A stretch of 64,000 bases of DNA from Dipteronia dyeriana (taxonomy: Eukaryota > Streptophyta > Magnoliopsida > Sapindales > Sapindaceae): positions 10,548,413 to 10,612,412 of the forward strand of contig CM065301.1 in the NCBI GenBank assembly GCA_032871835.1. The letters are read 5' to 3'. The notes under the pieces were generated by a model, which saw only the letters and a list, made by a program, of their open reading frames with translations, ran no database searches and was not told where the DNA came from. Numbering within the stretch: the stretch's first letter is position 1; each line of letters begins with the position of its first letter. Shown here piece after piece: positions 35,119 through 46,502 of the stretch. Both the position numbers and the translations under genes were made by a program.

Positions 35119-37101
35119 ACCGCTTATAGTGTGAATTACCTGAATCTTTTGCATCAGGTCCGGCTGATCTCCCTTCCTCTTCTCAGCGTGTTCCCGAATC
35201 TTGGCTTGGACCTCAATTCCAGTTTGAATATTCTTCCTAACCTGTTGTAAGAACTCTATCAAGCATCCTCCCCTTATCAAAGCCTCAATCTGGTTCCGCA
35301 GGTTGTAGCATTCTGAGGTGTTGTGCCCTACGCCCTCATGAAAGACGTAATATTTATAACGATTTCTTTTGTCGACCGAGACTTTCATGGGAGCCGGCTT
35401 CTCCTTATCCAGAATAGCGAGGTAGACTGTTTCTCGAGATGCATTTAAGGGAGTGTAATGGTCTTACCCCCTCTCATCGCGGGCTATATTGGCCACTGTC
35501 CTAGGAGGTGGTAAAGCTTGAGGAGAAGCCCGCTTGTCTGGATACCTTTATGATCTGGGCTGAAGAAAAGGGAAACCTTATGTTGAATTATTAGGGGGTT
35601 TGTTCTGGCTTTTCTGATCTTGCTCAGGTCTGTGAGCTTCCTTCTTTTATCACTTTTCAGCTCTCATGTCATCATGCTCCATCGTGACCTTGAGTTGTTT
35701 GTCGATCTCGATCTATTCCAGAGCCCGATCATAAGCTTCTTGGTAGGTTTCAGAAGGTCTCTTGGCAAAAGACTGGAATAGTTTTCCTACCCATAAATTT
35801 CTTCTGAGGTTTCTCTCTCAGTGATGACCCCCATCTAGATGACTTCCTTGTGGAACCGCTTGACATAAGCCCGGAGAGTTTCCCCTCTCTCCTGGATCAC
35901 GTATTGTAGATGAATCGGGTCCTTCAGTAGGGGCTTAACCCCCTGGAACTGTGAGCAGAAGTCAGTTGATAATTTGGTGAGGGAATCTACACTCTTGGCG
36001 GGTAGTTTCTTAAACCAGGTCTTAGCATAATCCGTGAGTGTGGTGGGGAACATCCGACACATAGCATCCCTGGTTGTGTTCTGGACCTCCATTTGTTGAA
36101 CGAAACTCTCTAAGTGGCTCAACAGATCTTCAGTCCCGAAGAACCTGTCAGCTGGCATTTTGAACTTAAGTGGGAGTTCTGCCTCCCGGATCCTTCTGGT
36201 GAAGGGGGCGTTCATCTCACTTAGAGGATCTTTCTTTTCCTCCTTGTACTTCCCCTTCTTCATCAATTGGACCTCTATTTGTAGCTCTGCCAACTGGTCC
36301 CTTAGTCGCTTGCTTTCGGACTTCCTTGAGCCGATCTCGGATTCCTCACCATCAAATCCCTCTGATGAACTGGTGACCTCTTCCCGATTCCTTTTTCGTA
36401 GGGGGCTTGCTCGGGAGCTTGCTCGGGAGCTTGCTGACTTTCTTCATTTCTACCCTGGGCTTCCCTCATTGAAGTCTTTAGGTGGAGGAGCTCTTTCTGT
36501 CCCTGGAGAAAAACATCTACCACGGATTTGACTTGTTATGGTTGGTAGTGTGGCAGCACTTCGGGAACGTGGGGCATAGGCCCTAGCCTATCCCGGATCG
36601 AGATCGGGAGCCCCGCTCTGTTACGAGTTGATTCCCGAGGGGCTGGCCCCAGGTGATCAAAGGCGGGTTGCCTAGCCCCAAGCCTGCTTGATTCCCCTTG
36701 ATTGCAGAGACCTATTTGTTGGATAGCTATACCCTCAGCGAGTAATCGAAGGCGGACATTCTCTACAAAGGTCGCCGCTTGTTGGTCAAGCTCGACCTGG
36801 CTTCCCAGAGGGGGATACAGAGCCCGCACAGTAGCTGGCTGGATGGAAATATGGCTATAGAGCCCGAATTTTTTCTTTTTCCTCGAAACCTTTCGCGTCG
36901 ATGTAGCAGAAGGTTGTCCCGAGGTGCCCTGCTGCCCTTCTGAGGAGCGGAGCTTCATGGTGATATTGAAATAAAGAACTTTTTGAATGTAAAAAGATGG
37001 TGGTATGAGAGGTTCCCCACAGACGGTGCCAGAAAGTGTTGACGGGAAATTTGCTCGAGATGAGAAATTCCAATTAACACCCTCAAGACTACTACCACAA
37101 A
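35119..37101 (-). mobile_element. Truncated fragment of a B-family gypsy element inside element C
   Basis: Sequence from about 35140 matches the gag-protease part of B (around 52985), continues through gag, a PBS-like TGGCACCGTCTGTGGGG at about 37015-37031, and the first 65 bases of an LTR (37037-37101, TGTTGACGGG start). It then passes abruptly into Sirevirus gag at 37102. Both ends are therefore truncated, and no TSD can be expected. Confidence 0.8.
35830..36958 (-). pseudogene. gag of the truncated B-family fragment, broken
   Basis: The frame opens MKLRSSEGQQ at 36958, runs through a proline/arginine-rich N-part, meets a stop at 36536, continues in the same frame to about 36302, then shifts. 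The retrotransposon gag core is recognisable at 36293-35835 (PFTRRIREAELP, FGTEDLLSHLESFV, MFPTTLTDYAKTWFKKLP). A zinc-knuckle-like part (YYVFHEGVGHNTSECYNL) lies at 35388-35280. It is a pseudogene. Confidence 0.75.
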
Positions 37102-38104
37102 AGCTCTTTTAGTGAGTCTTCAAGTGATGAAGAGTTGGTAGCTCTAACGGCTTCTCATTCTCCACTAGATGATAATGGTACAATGTCTTTGAACAAGAAC
37201 CTTGATGCACATCATGATGGAAGTTCTAGTTCCATTCCTACTAATCTTGAGTTGTTGAAAAAGATAGAAAAGGTTGAAGAAGCTAGAGATAATGCTCAAA
37301 GAGAAGTAGTTGAGAATGATGATTTAATCAAGAAGCAACTAGATGAGTTTGTGGTTGTTACTCGTAGACTTCTTGGTGAGAAAGGTGATATTGTAAAGAA
37401 GTTTATAGAACTTGAGAAGATAAACCTTGAGAAAGATAATGTGATATCTTCTTTGAAGAAAAGAGAACAAGAATTGATGGAAGAGATAGACACGGTTAAG
37501 GAGGCTATCAAGGACTTAGTGAATGATTTGATTAGTGTGTCTAGTGTTAGGAATCTTGTTAACTCTCATAGTGGTGAAGACGACTTGGTAGTTGAAGATG
37601 AGCTCTTGGAAGCACCACTTCCTACACACTTTGATAAAGTTGTGATTGATAAGAAACGACACAAGAAGAGAAGATCAAAAGCCAAGAAGAAGTTGGCGAA
37701 AGAGGTATCTTTGAAACTCCTAGTGAAGCTAGTTCAACTCTGTTGATGGAAAATTTGCTTGAGATGAGAAATTCCAGTTAACACCCTCGAGACCACTACC
37801 ACGAAAGCGGTGGTCGGGGTCGGTACCGTTGGTTCCCGACCTGTTTAAGAGAAAGACGAGAGGTAATAACAGTAAATGGAAGCTGTATTATTGATATACT
37901 GTTTTAAGATACAAATAACTCTCTTGTTTGCTCACAATCTCCCGGAGGAGTAGGGTGGTGGCAACTCGGTGCCTGTCGAATAGTGGAGTTAAAGGTGACC
38001 GTGTTATGAAAACAGAATTTAAGCCTTCCTTCTATATGTATATCTGTTGTATATGATTTTCTGTATGTCGCTCTATCTATCTCCTCTTCTCTTTGCTTGG
38101 CTTC

Positions 38105-38144
<40 letters not shown>

Positions 38145-39275
38145 TCCAAGTAGGTTTTTAGTTTACGAATACTCTACCGTAATCTCATGAATATGTTCCC
38201 TCCTTATCGGATGGGATTTGTTATTTAAATTTGAATTGTTTCTGGATTCGATGGCATCGTTGACAAAGATAAGTTGGTTCCCTTATTTGAATTTAAACTC
38301 TTGACGTGCATGTAGATATCATGTGGAGATGATCCTGTGTGCATTCGTGCCAACGATCTTCATGAAGGTCACCTTGCCAGCTGCCCGTTGCCCCGTAGAG
38401 CGAGGTGGATCCATACTTTGGCTCTGTTCTTAGAAGCTTAAGATGGATTTTCCCTGACCTATGGGGGCTTGAGGTGCTCTTGTAGACCTCTCCGGGAGGT
38501 AGCTGGGGTAGTGTAGATCCAGGCGTGATTCTTTCCTCATGCCCAGAAAGGACATCGGGCTTCTGGAGAGGTTGGCGGGCTTTTTTCGAATGTCCCTTGA
38601 GCTTGGAGACTTCCCCTGGAATTTACAGGCGGTTGTAGAGCTTGACCTTTGAGCCGAGGTTCCCCGATAGATGGCCTGGAGAAGCCCGGGCTCCAGTACT
38701 CCTGTGGGGCTCATCCCGGTCACGTCTGGCTTGTCTTCTGGTAACTTTGAAGCCGAACCGGCCTTCTCTGCTCTTGCGGGGTGGCTTTACCGGGCTTCAT
38801 GATTGTCGATTGAAGGTGGAAAATTTCTCTTTGACCCCTGGCCAAATTTCCCTATTAACAAACTCCAAAATGTACAATCTCATCTTTTATTCCAATTTGC
38901 CATTATTGCAACACAATAAGTCACATTAAGCCTATGTGTTATAAATATATTGAAAAATGCAAATTTGGAAATGAATCTAGGGATAAGGAGATTAAACTTC
39001 AACTTGAACATGCTAAGGTCTTGAAATTTGAGAAACATGATAATATTGCTAAGCATGATAAGAAGTTGTGGAGTAGAAAGAATACTAATCTTGTTCAACT
39101 TGACAAAGCTTGTGTTGATAATGTTAAGGAAGAGTGTGTTAATGATATTCTTGTTAATCAAGTTATTGAAGGACTTTACTCTAGATTTAACATTGTTGTC
39201 AAGGATGATATTGGAAATATTTGTATAGGTACACCAAAGAACAAGTGGTTTAAGGGTGAGTGCTCTTATCACTAA
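37102..39275 (+). pseudogene. Sirevirus gag to protease edge in element C, interrupted by a solo LTR
   Basis: It starts in a Ser/Glu-rich stretch (SSFSESSSDEELVALT), typical of Sirevirus gag, followed by a long Lys/Glu-rich helical part (37250-37560) and a basic stretch KKRHKKRRSKAKKKL. A frameshift lies near 37700. The solo LTR 37741-38860 splits the frame; after it comes CHYCNTISHIKPMCYKY, a CCHC-type knuckle variant, and a further helical part. The frame ends at 39275 just after NKWFKGECSYH, which resembles the start of the Sirevirus protease (W-x-L-D-S-G-C-S-x-H) with the catalytic DSG lost. The parent polyprotein should continue into integrase and RT, which are absent. Confidence 0.65.
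37741..38860 (-). mobile_element. B-family solo LTR inside Sirevirus gag
   Basis: TGTTGATGG at the left and CTATTAACA at the right match the ends of the B LTRs. AACTC lies on both sides (37736-37740 and 38861-38865). The length is 1120 bp. It contains a TA microsatellite (about 38108-38142). Minus-strand frames at 37904-38149 and 38430-38723 are LTR sequence. Confidence 0.9.
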
Positions 39276-40956
39276 ATTAATAAGCACATGTGAGATAGCT
39301 TTGAGGCTATATATCAATTGTGTTGAGAATTCTTGCTTGCTAGCTTTGAATACTCCATGTATTGATATGAACTTGGTTATCTCACATCATGATTGTTATG
39401 ATGGTCAAAATTTGTTGATTAACTTTAGAGAAGTTCTTTTGTTATATATGTTGATTGAGTTGAGATATTATGCTTTTTATACTCTTGTTGTGAAACATCG
39501 TCAACTTGGTGTCATGAGGACATTCAAGGCAAGAGTGCTCATAAAAATGGCGGAAGTATGATATTTGGTGAATATAATGTGCAAAAAGGTATCTCTATAC
39601 TCTAATGCATGTCCTCTTATATATTCATCTTTTGACACAATTTTTTGACATACATCTCATAGCATGTCATATTAGAGAATTTTGTATAGCATACATATGG
39701 TTCTCATTGACATTTGCTATTTTAGGATCTAATAGTGATATTGTTCACATTGATCTTAACTTTGATGATTGTTTGTGTATGGTATATTGAGTGGCATTAC
39801 TTTTGAAAATATGAGCTACATATTCTTTGAAAGCTACTCATTAGAGAAGTAATGATCTTGAATAAGTCTCTACTTATTGCTCTTAGATCATGTGCTTATG
39901 AGCTATAAAATTTTGGTTTCTAAAAATTGCACCTTGATTCTCTTATATGTTTTGCTAGTAGGTTGAGTTTACTAATATGTAAACATTGGATACACCTTGA
40001 AGTTTTTGTGCTTAAGTACATTTAAATTGACCTATGGTTAGTATCCATTTTGCTTCAGCAATTACATAGAACTCAAAGAGCACCTTCATGAAAAGGGCTA
40101 CACACATTGGTTGTGAAAGCTACCCAATGTTGGAAAGAGCTACACCATTGTGATGAGTAAGAGCCGTCATGAAGTGAATTTTGTTTATGTAAAAAAATGG
40201 AAAAATCAAAGAAGTGTTGAAATGAAATCATAAAAAAATCTTTGATTCAAAGCCTAAAAAGAAAAGGAGGAAGGCTTAAAAAGGAGTTTAGTTGAAAATC
40301 AAATGAACTCGGGTTGAAAAACATAAATGGGATGATGAGCCACATGCACACACACGCCCATATGTTGAAATCTATTCTTTTAAAAGAAAAAATTCCGGAT
40401 GATAATCGGTTTGACTTTTTATGGAAAAAGCTTAAGATGAATAGTTGTTGGAAATTGTTTGCATGTTGATTATCAAACTACTTCTTGATATATATTTGAA
40501 GCATATCTCTCTCACACACACTTTGTTTATGTGTATGATGATATTTTAGCAATTGTTGAAGAATTATGAGAGAACTTAAAAAAATCTTTGTGTATCTCTC
40601 TTAGCATATGAAGCTTATTTTGTTGATAATTCTTCAAATTGCTTGAATGTGTGATTGTGTGAACATCTTTGTGAACTTTATGCTATCATTGATTTTAGTT
40701 ATAGCATTTATCAAGGGGGAGCATTGCTTGCTAGACATTGTTCTCTTTTATGATATGTTCACATGCTTTATTTGTTACATGTTGGCATATTTTAACTTAA
40801 TGATACTTGTAAGATATTACTCACTATCTTTGTCTTGCATGATGATTCATTCTTAAGTCATATGTCATTGTGTTTATATATTTGTGACTAATATGCTTGT
40901 TTTGTCTTTCACTCACTTTTGTTGTATGTATATAGCATCTTATATCACAAGAACAA
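39276..40956 (+). other. Non-coding internal region of element C
   Basis: Where Sirevirus pol should lie there is only T-rich, low-coding sequence. Short frames at 39256-39561, 39605-39790 and 40647-40856 show no integrase, RT or RNase H motifs. The part from about 40000 on resembles the spacer that usually precedes the extra ORF. Confidence 0.6.
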
Positions 40957-42018
40957 ATGGGAAGAACTAAGGTTACCGGGAGTGGAAATCAATCGAATCC
41001 CATTGTGAAAGCCAAGTCTACCACAAAGGGATCCAAAGCTTCAAAGTCAAAGGATTTAGGGATCTTTGGAACTAAGAATATTTTTCAAGAAAGGGGCATT
41101 GACTTAGATAAATGTAAAGATTCTTATGTTCTTAAATGCATTAAGGATAGGAATTGAGAATCTTGGGTGAGCAAGCTAGGAATAGTGAATGATACTCTTG
41201 TTAGAGAGTTTTATCATGAATATAAAGAGAGTGCCACCTTATTGGATGCTTTGATGGAGATTAGGGGTGTTGTGTTTAGAGTTAACCCGGAAAATATTAA
41301 CAAGTTTCTTGGGCTATCTAATGATATTGATTCAAACTTTCTAGATGTTGATGTCATTGAGAATCTTAATATCATGGGTAGAACTCTATGTGACAATGTT
41401 TCTTTTGAATGGAAAGGTAGAGCATATATTAGTCATCATGAGTTAACTAAGGCTAGTGTATATTGGCATCTTTTCATTTGCACTAATATTATTGGATCTT
41501 CGAATTCAACCGAGTTGAATAAAGACAAGATCAAAATAGTATATGCCTTGGTGACTAATCAACCTATAAACCTTGGGGATTTACTTATGTTTTATTTAGA
41601 TAATGCGGCTTTCTCAACTAGAGGAGATAAGAAGCTTGCATTATCAGGGTTTATAACTTCTTTGTGTTTAGCTCGTGGTGTTAAAAGTAGAGGAGATGAT
41701 GTGTTGGTACAACCTTTGGAAAAATATAGTGATAAACGTTTGTCATACATGTTATATAAGGATAAGGGTAAGACATGTGATACTTTTGGACTATTTAGTA
41801 GTTCACAAGTTGATTGTCAAGAGACTAGCATAAACATTCTTCCGGATTGGGCTTTACATTTGAAGAAGAAGGTTGATGAGCTTAGTGTTATAGTTGAAAA
41901 ACAAGATGCTAGAATAAAAGAGTTGGAGGAGTGTATTGGTTCAAGCTCAACACCACCTCTCAAGCATTATGTTAGGTCAACTACACGCACATTTTTCTTT
42001 GGTGGATCTAGTAGCTAG
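40957..42018 (+). pseudogene. Extra ORF of element C (putative plant transposon protein/env-like position), one in-frame stop
   Basis: The frame runs from MGRTKVTGSG at 40957 to a stop at 42016-42018 and is open except for one TGA at 41155-41157; 353 codons in all. The N-terminus is basic and Ser/Lys-rich. The central part (MEIRGVVFRVNPENINKFLGL and HLFICTNIIGSSNSTELN) resembles the putative plant transposon protein domain found in many plant retroelements. A predicted coiled coil with heptads lies near the C-terminus (LKKKVDELSVIVEKQ, RIKELEECI). It sits just upstream of the PPT, where Sireviruses often carry an envelope-like ORF; I see no clear membrane segment, so an envelope role is not supported. 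Far less decayed than other frames here. Confidence 0.65.
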
Positions 42019-42484
42019 TATTTGAGTCTCATGGTATGTTTCTTACCTTTTGACATCATTTCATGTCAAAAGGGGGAGAAAGAGTTGTTAAGAGTTGCTA
42101 GTTACTTAGTTTCCTTTTTATGTTGGTTTTGGAAACTTTTGAACTTTCAATGGTATGTAATAATTAGTCTTAAGATTTGGTTAAGAATTCTTGTATTTGG
42201 CATGTATTGAGGGGAAGATACATGTATTTGTGGACTTAATTGTATTTTCTTATCCATATTATATGTTGACATTTGTTGTTTTTCTCTTGTATATGCATTG
42301 TGCTTTAAGATGATTTGTAGGTTGCTTCAAGAGAAGATCAAGATGAAGTTCAAGAGTTGGTGAAGATTAGTTATAGGAATCTTACTCATTGTAATGTGAG
42401 GGAGTGATTTTGTGACCTATCTTCATTTTATATTTGTAGTAAATGTATAGGTGTTTTGACATGGAATTTGCCAAAGGGGGAGAT
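42019..42484 (+). other. 3' untranslated part and polypurine tract of element C
   Basis: Contains two copies of the phrase AAAGGGGGAGA (about 42068-42079 and 42473-42483). The second is directly before the 3' LTR and is the expected polypurine tract for plus-strand priming. Confidence 0.7.
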
Positions 42485-45066
42485 TGTTAGGTTTTAGTTT
42501 GTGTTGGCATTAACTCCATATCAAAATGATGTTTACTTATAATAATTTAGTTGTTTAGATTTATGATGATTAAGAAACAACAAGTCAAAGCAAGTTCTAA
42601 GTCTTCAAAGAGAAAGGATGCAATATGGTTCTACAAAGGTATACTAAGACCTTATCTTTCTCTTACAAGGCTTAGGCACACACACATAATTCATTTATAT
42701 GCGTCCCTGCATCATTGTGCACCATTATAAGTACACACATACAATTCATTCATATGTGTCCCTGCATCGTTGTGCACCATGTATAACACATTCACACACT
42801 TGAAGATGAATGCTCATGCATTGGTATGGAAATAACATGTTTTGGAATATGCATGATTGGAAACTATCTCTATGTAGTTTGCATTCTAGGTTGAATTGTG
42901 TTTGTGTGTGTATATATTTGTATAAAATGGATATTGAACTTGGATTTAGTCTTAAATCATTCTTGATTGAGTTCCGGTCATTTCGGTTACTCATACTATT
43001 GATTTCAAGTTCTAAATCAAAAGATACTACACTTTCAACTCATGTTGCATACATTGTCTTCGTATTCATATATCGAGTCAAATTATTATTTTTTGGGTTG
43101 AGTATCTTATATTTCCATGTCCATGTGAGAGTTACAGTTCGTAATCCACAAACGGATTCGAATTCCGAGTTCGGAGGCCGGAGAACAGTCGAAGAACGTG
43201 AATGGAGCGCGAGAGGAAAAAAAGTGCAACCAAGCACTCTTTCCCGAGATGGCGCGTGGCCATCTCGGGACAGAATGCTTGCTGCCCCGAGATGCCCACG
43301 TGCCATCTCGGGTAGCAAGCATGCTTGGGCACTTAAGGGTGTTTTGGTAATTTCTTGCTTCATTCTTATCCCTCTCCTTTATAATCTCTTTCCCTCTCAC
43401 ATTTCTATCTAAGAAGAAATTCAAGTGTGCAGAAATTTTCTCTCTACATTTTCTCACCTTTCAAACACCATAACTTCTTCATTTGAACTCCGATTTGAGT
43501 GATTCAAAGTTGAGAGTGTTTATCTATTCATACTTCATCTTTTCTCTGAAGGTTTGAGTGAGTTTTTTTGCTATTTTGGAGTCTAAACACACAAAAATGG
43601 GACTGCACCTAAATAAATTAAGGTATTGATTTTCTCTCAAAGTTTTCTCTTAAAACTTGGTCAATTGCCTTGGGTTTTCTTCTTCAACATATATTTGTAT
43701 ATTGTGAGTGTTTTGATTTGAGTTTTGAAGTCTTTCAAAGCTAGGTTGAGTTTCAATTGAAATCATACATGTTGAGTTAGGTTTTGATTTTGCCTATGTT
43801 TCACATGTTTGGGATTGTATTGTGCTAGCTTTGATTCTAGGACTATTTGATAATCTTTGATTGATCGATTTTGTGAAAAATAGTTTCTCACATGTATTAG
43901 GCTCTCTTGGCCGAAATTCTCACATAATACATGTGTTTATGTTCTTATGAGCTATTCACGTGTTTTGGTTGAATCTATGATTAGGAATATGCTCTAGAAC
44001 TTTAGCTTAAATCTAATTGACTTTGTCATATGATTTTAGCATGTTTTTGGTTTGTGTGATTTAAACTTGATCTTGTGATTTATTTAACATATCTTGTGAT
44101 TCAAGTTTAGATCTATGCATGTATCTAGGTTGTGATTGTTATTGAACATATCTTACATGATCTAGATTGATTATACATGCATGATTAACTAGACTATATG
44201 TGATTTGTGCATTCATGCTCATGTCTAGTATTTTTCATAGGATGTGTTGATCATAGCATTTTATGTTGCGTGCTTGTTTGCGTTTTTCATTCATGATCAC
44301 CTAGATGCCTTGTGAGAAAGAAGTCTTGACAATAGGTGAAGAGACCTATGGTGTTGAGCAAGTCTTGGCAAGAGGCGTGAGGCCTTGGATTGTCGAGCAA
44401 GGAAGTCTTGGCTAGAGTCGGGAGGATTCGGATAGTCGCGCAAGAAGTCTTGCCTATGGTCGTGAGGATCTGGATAGGTGAGAGAGGAAGTCTTGACTAG
44501 AGTCGGGAGGACTCGGATAGTTGAGCAAGAAGTCTTGCCTTGGGTCGTGAGGATCCAGATAAGGTCAGCGATGAAGTCTTGACAAGAGGTGTGAGGCCTC
44601 GAATTGTTGATCATAGGGCGACAACTTCTAAAGTAGGATAAGAGGGTAGTTTCTAGGTAAAGAGGTCACTTGAGAGATTGTACTTGTCTTATCTACTAGT
44701 GGATTTTGTTTGCCGGTGGTTGCTAGCCCGTGGATGTTTCCTCTTCGGAGGTTTACCACGTTATATCTTGTGTCAACTTTTCTCTATCCCTATCTCTCTT
44801 GTATTTGTGTTGTGGATATAACTTTTTATGTAAGTTGACTTCCTTTCTATAATACATAGATTGTGTATATGTTACAATTACTTGTTTGTATCACACTTTA
44901 CTTGTCTTTATATATTGATTAATTGTCTTTAATTAATATATATATTGTGATACAAGCAATCTAGAGGGACAAACTTTTGTTTATTTCTAAGGGAGTCGAA
45001 AAGAGTGTCTAACCTATTCACCCCCTCTAGGTTAGCCTTGAGCATTTAACCGTGTTTATATTTTCA
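42485..45066 (+). repeat. 3' LTR of element C, full length 2582 bp
   Basis: It starts TGTTAGGTTTTAG and ends TATTTTCA. The CACCCCCTCTAGG phrase lies close to the end (about 45019-45031). It is collinear with the truncated 5' LTR and, inverted, with 58757-63097. Open frames at 42746-43457 and 44297-44614 are LTR sequence. Confidence 0.9.
43243..43322. repeat. Hairpin module in the 3' LTR of element C
   Basis: CCCGAGATGGC (43243-43253) pairs with GCCATCTCGGG (43259-43269); a second inverted pair (TTGCTGCCCCGAGATG with CATCTCGGGTAGCAA) follows to about 43320. Same arrangement as at 33719-33820. Confidence 0.8.
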
Positions 45067-45071
45067 TAATC

Positions 45072-46497
45072 CACTATTGGGTCCATCCAGTATGGTTACC
45101 GATCCAGGGTATAAGTCTCCTTACTTGCCACTATGCTAGGTAGGGGATCACTTGAAGAGGGACCCCCTGGGGTAAGTTATGGCCACCATTTATAGCTATC
45201 TTGGCTAGGATGTCGACTCGATGATTCTGTTGTCAAGGTACCTGCTCGATCTTAAATCCTTTAAACTTGCTCTTAAGCTGTTGAACTAGCTTCAGGTAGG
45301 CGATCATGTTATCCCATTTTGCCTGATAATCCCTAGAGACTTGGTTGACTATTAGCGACCAGTCACTTCTAACCTGTAGTTAATCAACCTTGAGCTCAAC
45401 TGCCGCCCTTATTCCAGCTAAGAGGGCTTCATACTCCGCCTAATTTTTAGTGGCTTTAAATTCTAATCTGAAACAGTGGCAGCACTCAGCCATTTCTGGG
45501 TCGATTAGGACTATGTCCGCTCCTCCCCCAGCTTGCCCGGATGCTTCATCTATGTAGAGAATCCATGACTTACAACTTTTCGAGCAGCTGTAAGACTTTA
45601 GAATCCCCTCAAGGGCTACATTCTTTGCTGCAGAGGTTGCTTGGCCTGGGGGGCAACGAGAGCTCGGCTACAAAGTCCTCAAAAGTCTGGACTTTAATTG
45701 CGGTTCTGGGCTTATACCTTACATCGAATTGGGTGAGCTCCAGGGCCTATAAAACTAACCTTTCGGAAACATCTGGCCTTTGCAAGTATTGACGAAAGGG
45801 TTGGTCCGTCACTACTGCTATTGAATGAGCTTGGAAGTAGGGACAGAGCTTCCTTGTCAAGGTTACCAAGGCATAAGCGAGCTTCTCCAAGAGGGTATAG
45901 TTCATCGCAGGCATGGTAAGAGCATGACTCACATAGTAGATAGGTCGCTGGATCTTATCTCCACATTCTTTGACCAAGGCCTCACTTACCGCAGTTTCTG
46001 AGACGGCCAAGTAGATTTGAAGTTCTTCTCCAAGGCTTGGCTTAACCAGTAACGGAGGGCTTGACATGTATTTTTTCAAGGCTTGAAAAGCTTTTTCACT
46101 CTCTTGGTCCCATTTCATGTTTCTTCCCTGGTTAATGGCTTTGAAGAATGGGAAACACTTATTGGTAGACCGAGAAATGAACATGTTGAGCGTTGCTACC
46201 TGCCCGGTCAAGACTTGAACCTGTTTAAGCGATATGGGGGACTCTAGATCCAGGATAACCTTAATCTTTTCTGGGTTAGCCTTTATGCCTCTCTCATGGA
46301 CCATAAAGCCCAGAAACTTCCCTACAGTCACCCCAAAAGCATATTATGAAGGTTTCAATCTCATCTGGTTCTCCCTTAAGATCATGAAGTTCCGGCGAAG
46401 GTCGCCTAAATGGCCATCAGAGGTTGATGACTTGGTGATCATGTCATTGATGTACACCTCCATTGACCTTCCAATTTCGTGTTTGAACAGCCGGTTG
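45072..46497 (-). pseudogene. Element B: RT C-terminus, RNase H and archaeal-type RNase H, broken
   Basis: Reading on the minus strand from 46497: the end of the RT palm with VYINDM where the family has Y-V-D-D-M, then the connection domain (GFMVHERGIKANPEKI), then RNase H (PIYYVSHAL, YTLLEKLAYALV, VVTDQPFRQYL) open to 45747. Beyond a stop come linker and a second, archaeal-type RNase H at about 45545-45130 (WILYIDEASGQAGGGADIVL, AEYEALLAGIRAA, QQNHRVDILAK) with several stops. Two RNase H domains in tandem are diagnostic of the Tat lineage. The RT part is separated from its N-terminal half by the 5-kb H insertion. Confidence 0.85.
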
Positions 46498-46502
46498 ACT
46501 AA

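Larger units (their letters stand above)
32948..45066 (+). mobile_element. Element C: Sirevirus-like Ty1/copia retrotransposon lacking pol
   Basis: The 5' LTR start TGATAGGTTTTAG (32948) and 3' LTR end TATTTTCA (45066) are flanked by TAATC (32943-32947 and 45067-45071). The sequence GCCAAAGGGGGAGATTGTTAGG before the 3' LTR and the end phrase CTATTCACCCCCTCT are typical of Sireviruses. It retains part of gag with a CCHC-type knuckle, a protease-like edge, and an extra ORF before the 3' LTR, but no integrase, RT or RNase H. It was later invaded by a B-family fragment (35119-37101) and a B-family solo LTR (37741-38860). It splits element B between integrase and the second RNase H. Confidence 0.85.

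Noticed and set aside
40957..42018. Retroviral-type envelope glycoprotein
   Set aside because: The position fits the Sirevirus env-like slot, but no signal peptide, membrane span or cleavage site is visible; the resemblance is to the putative plant transposon protein domain.
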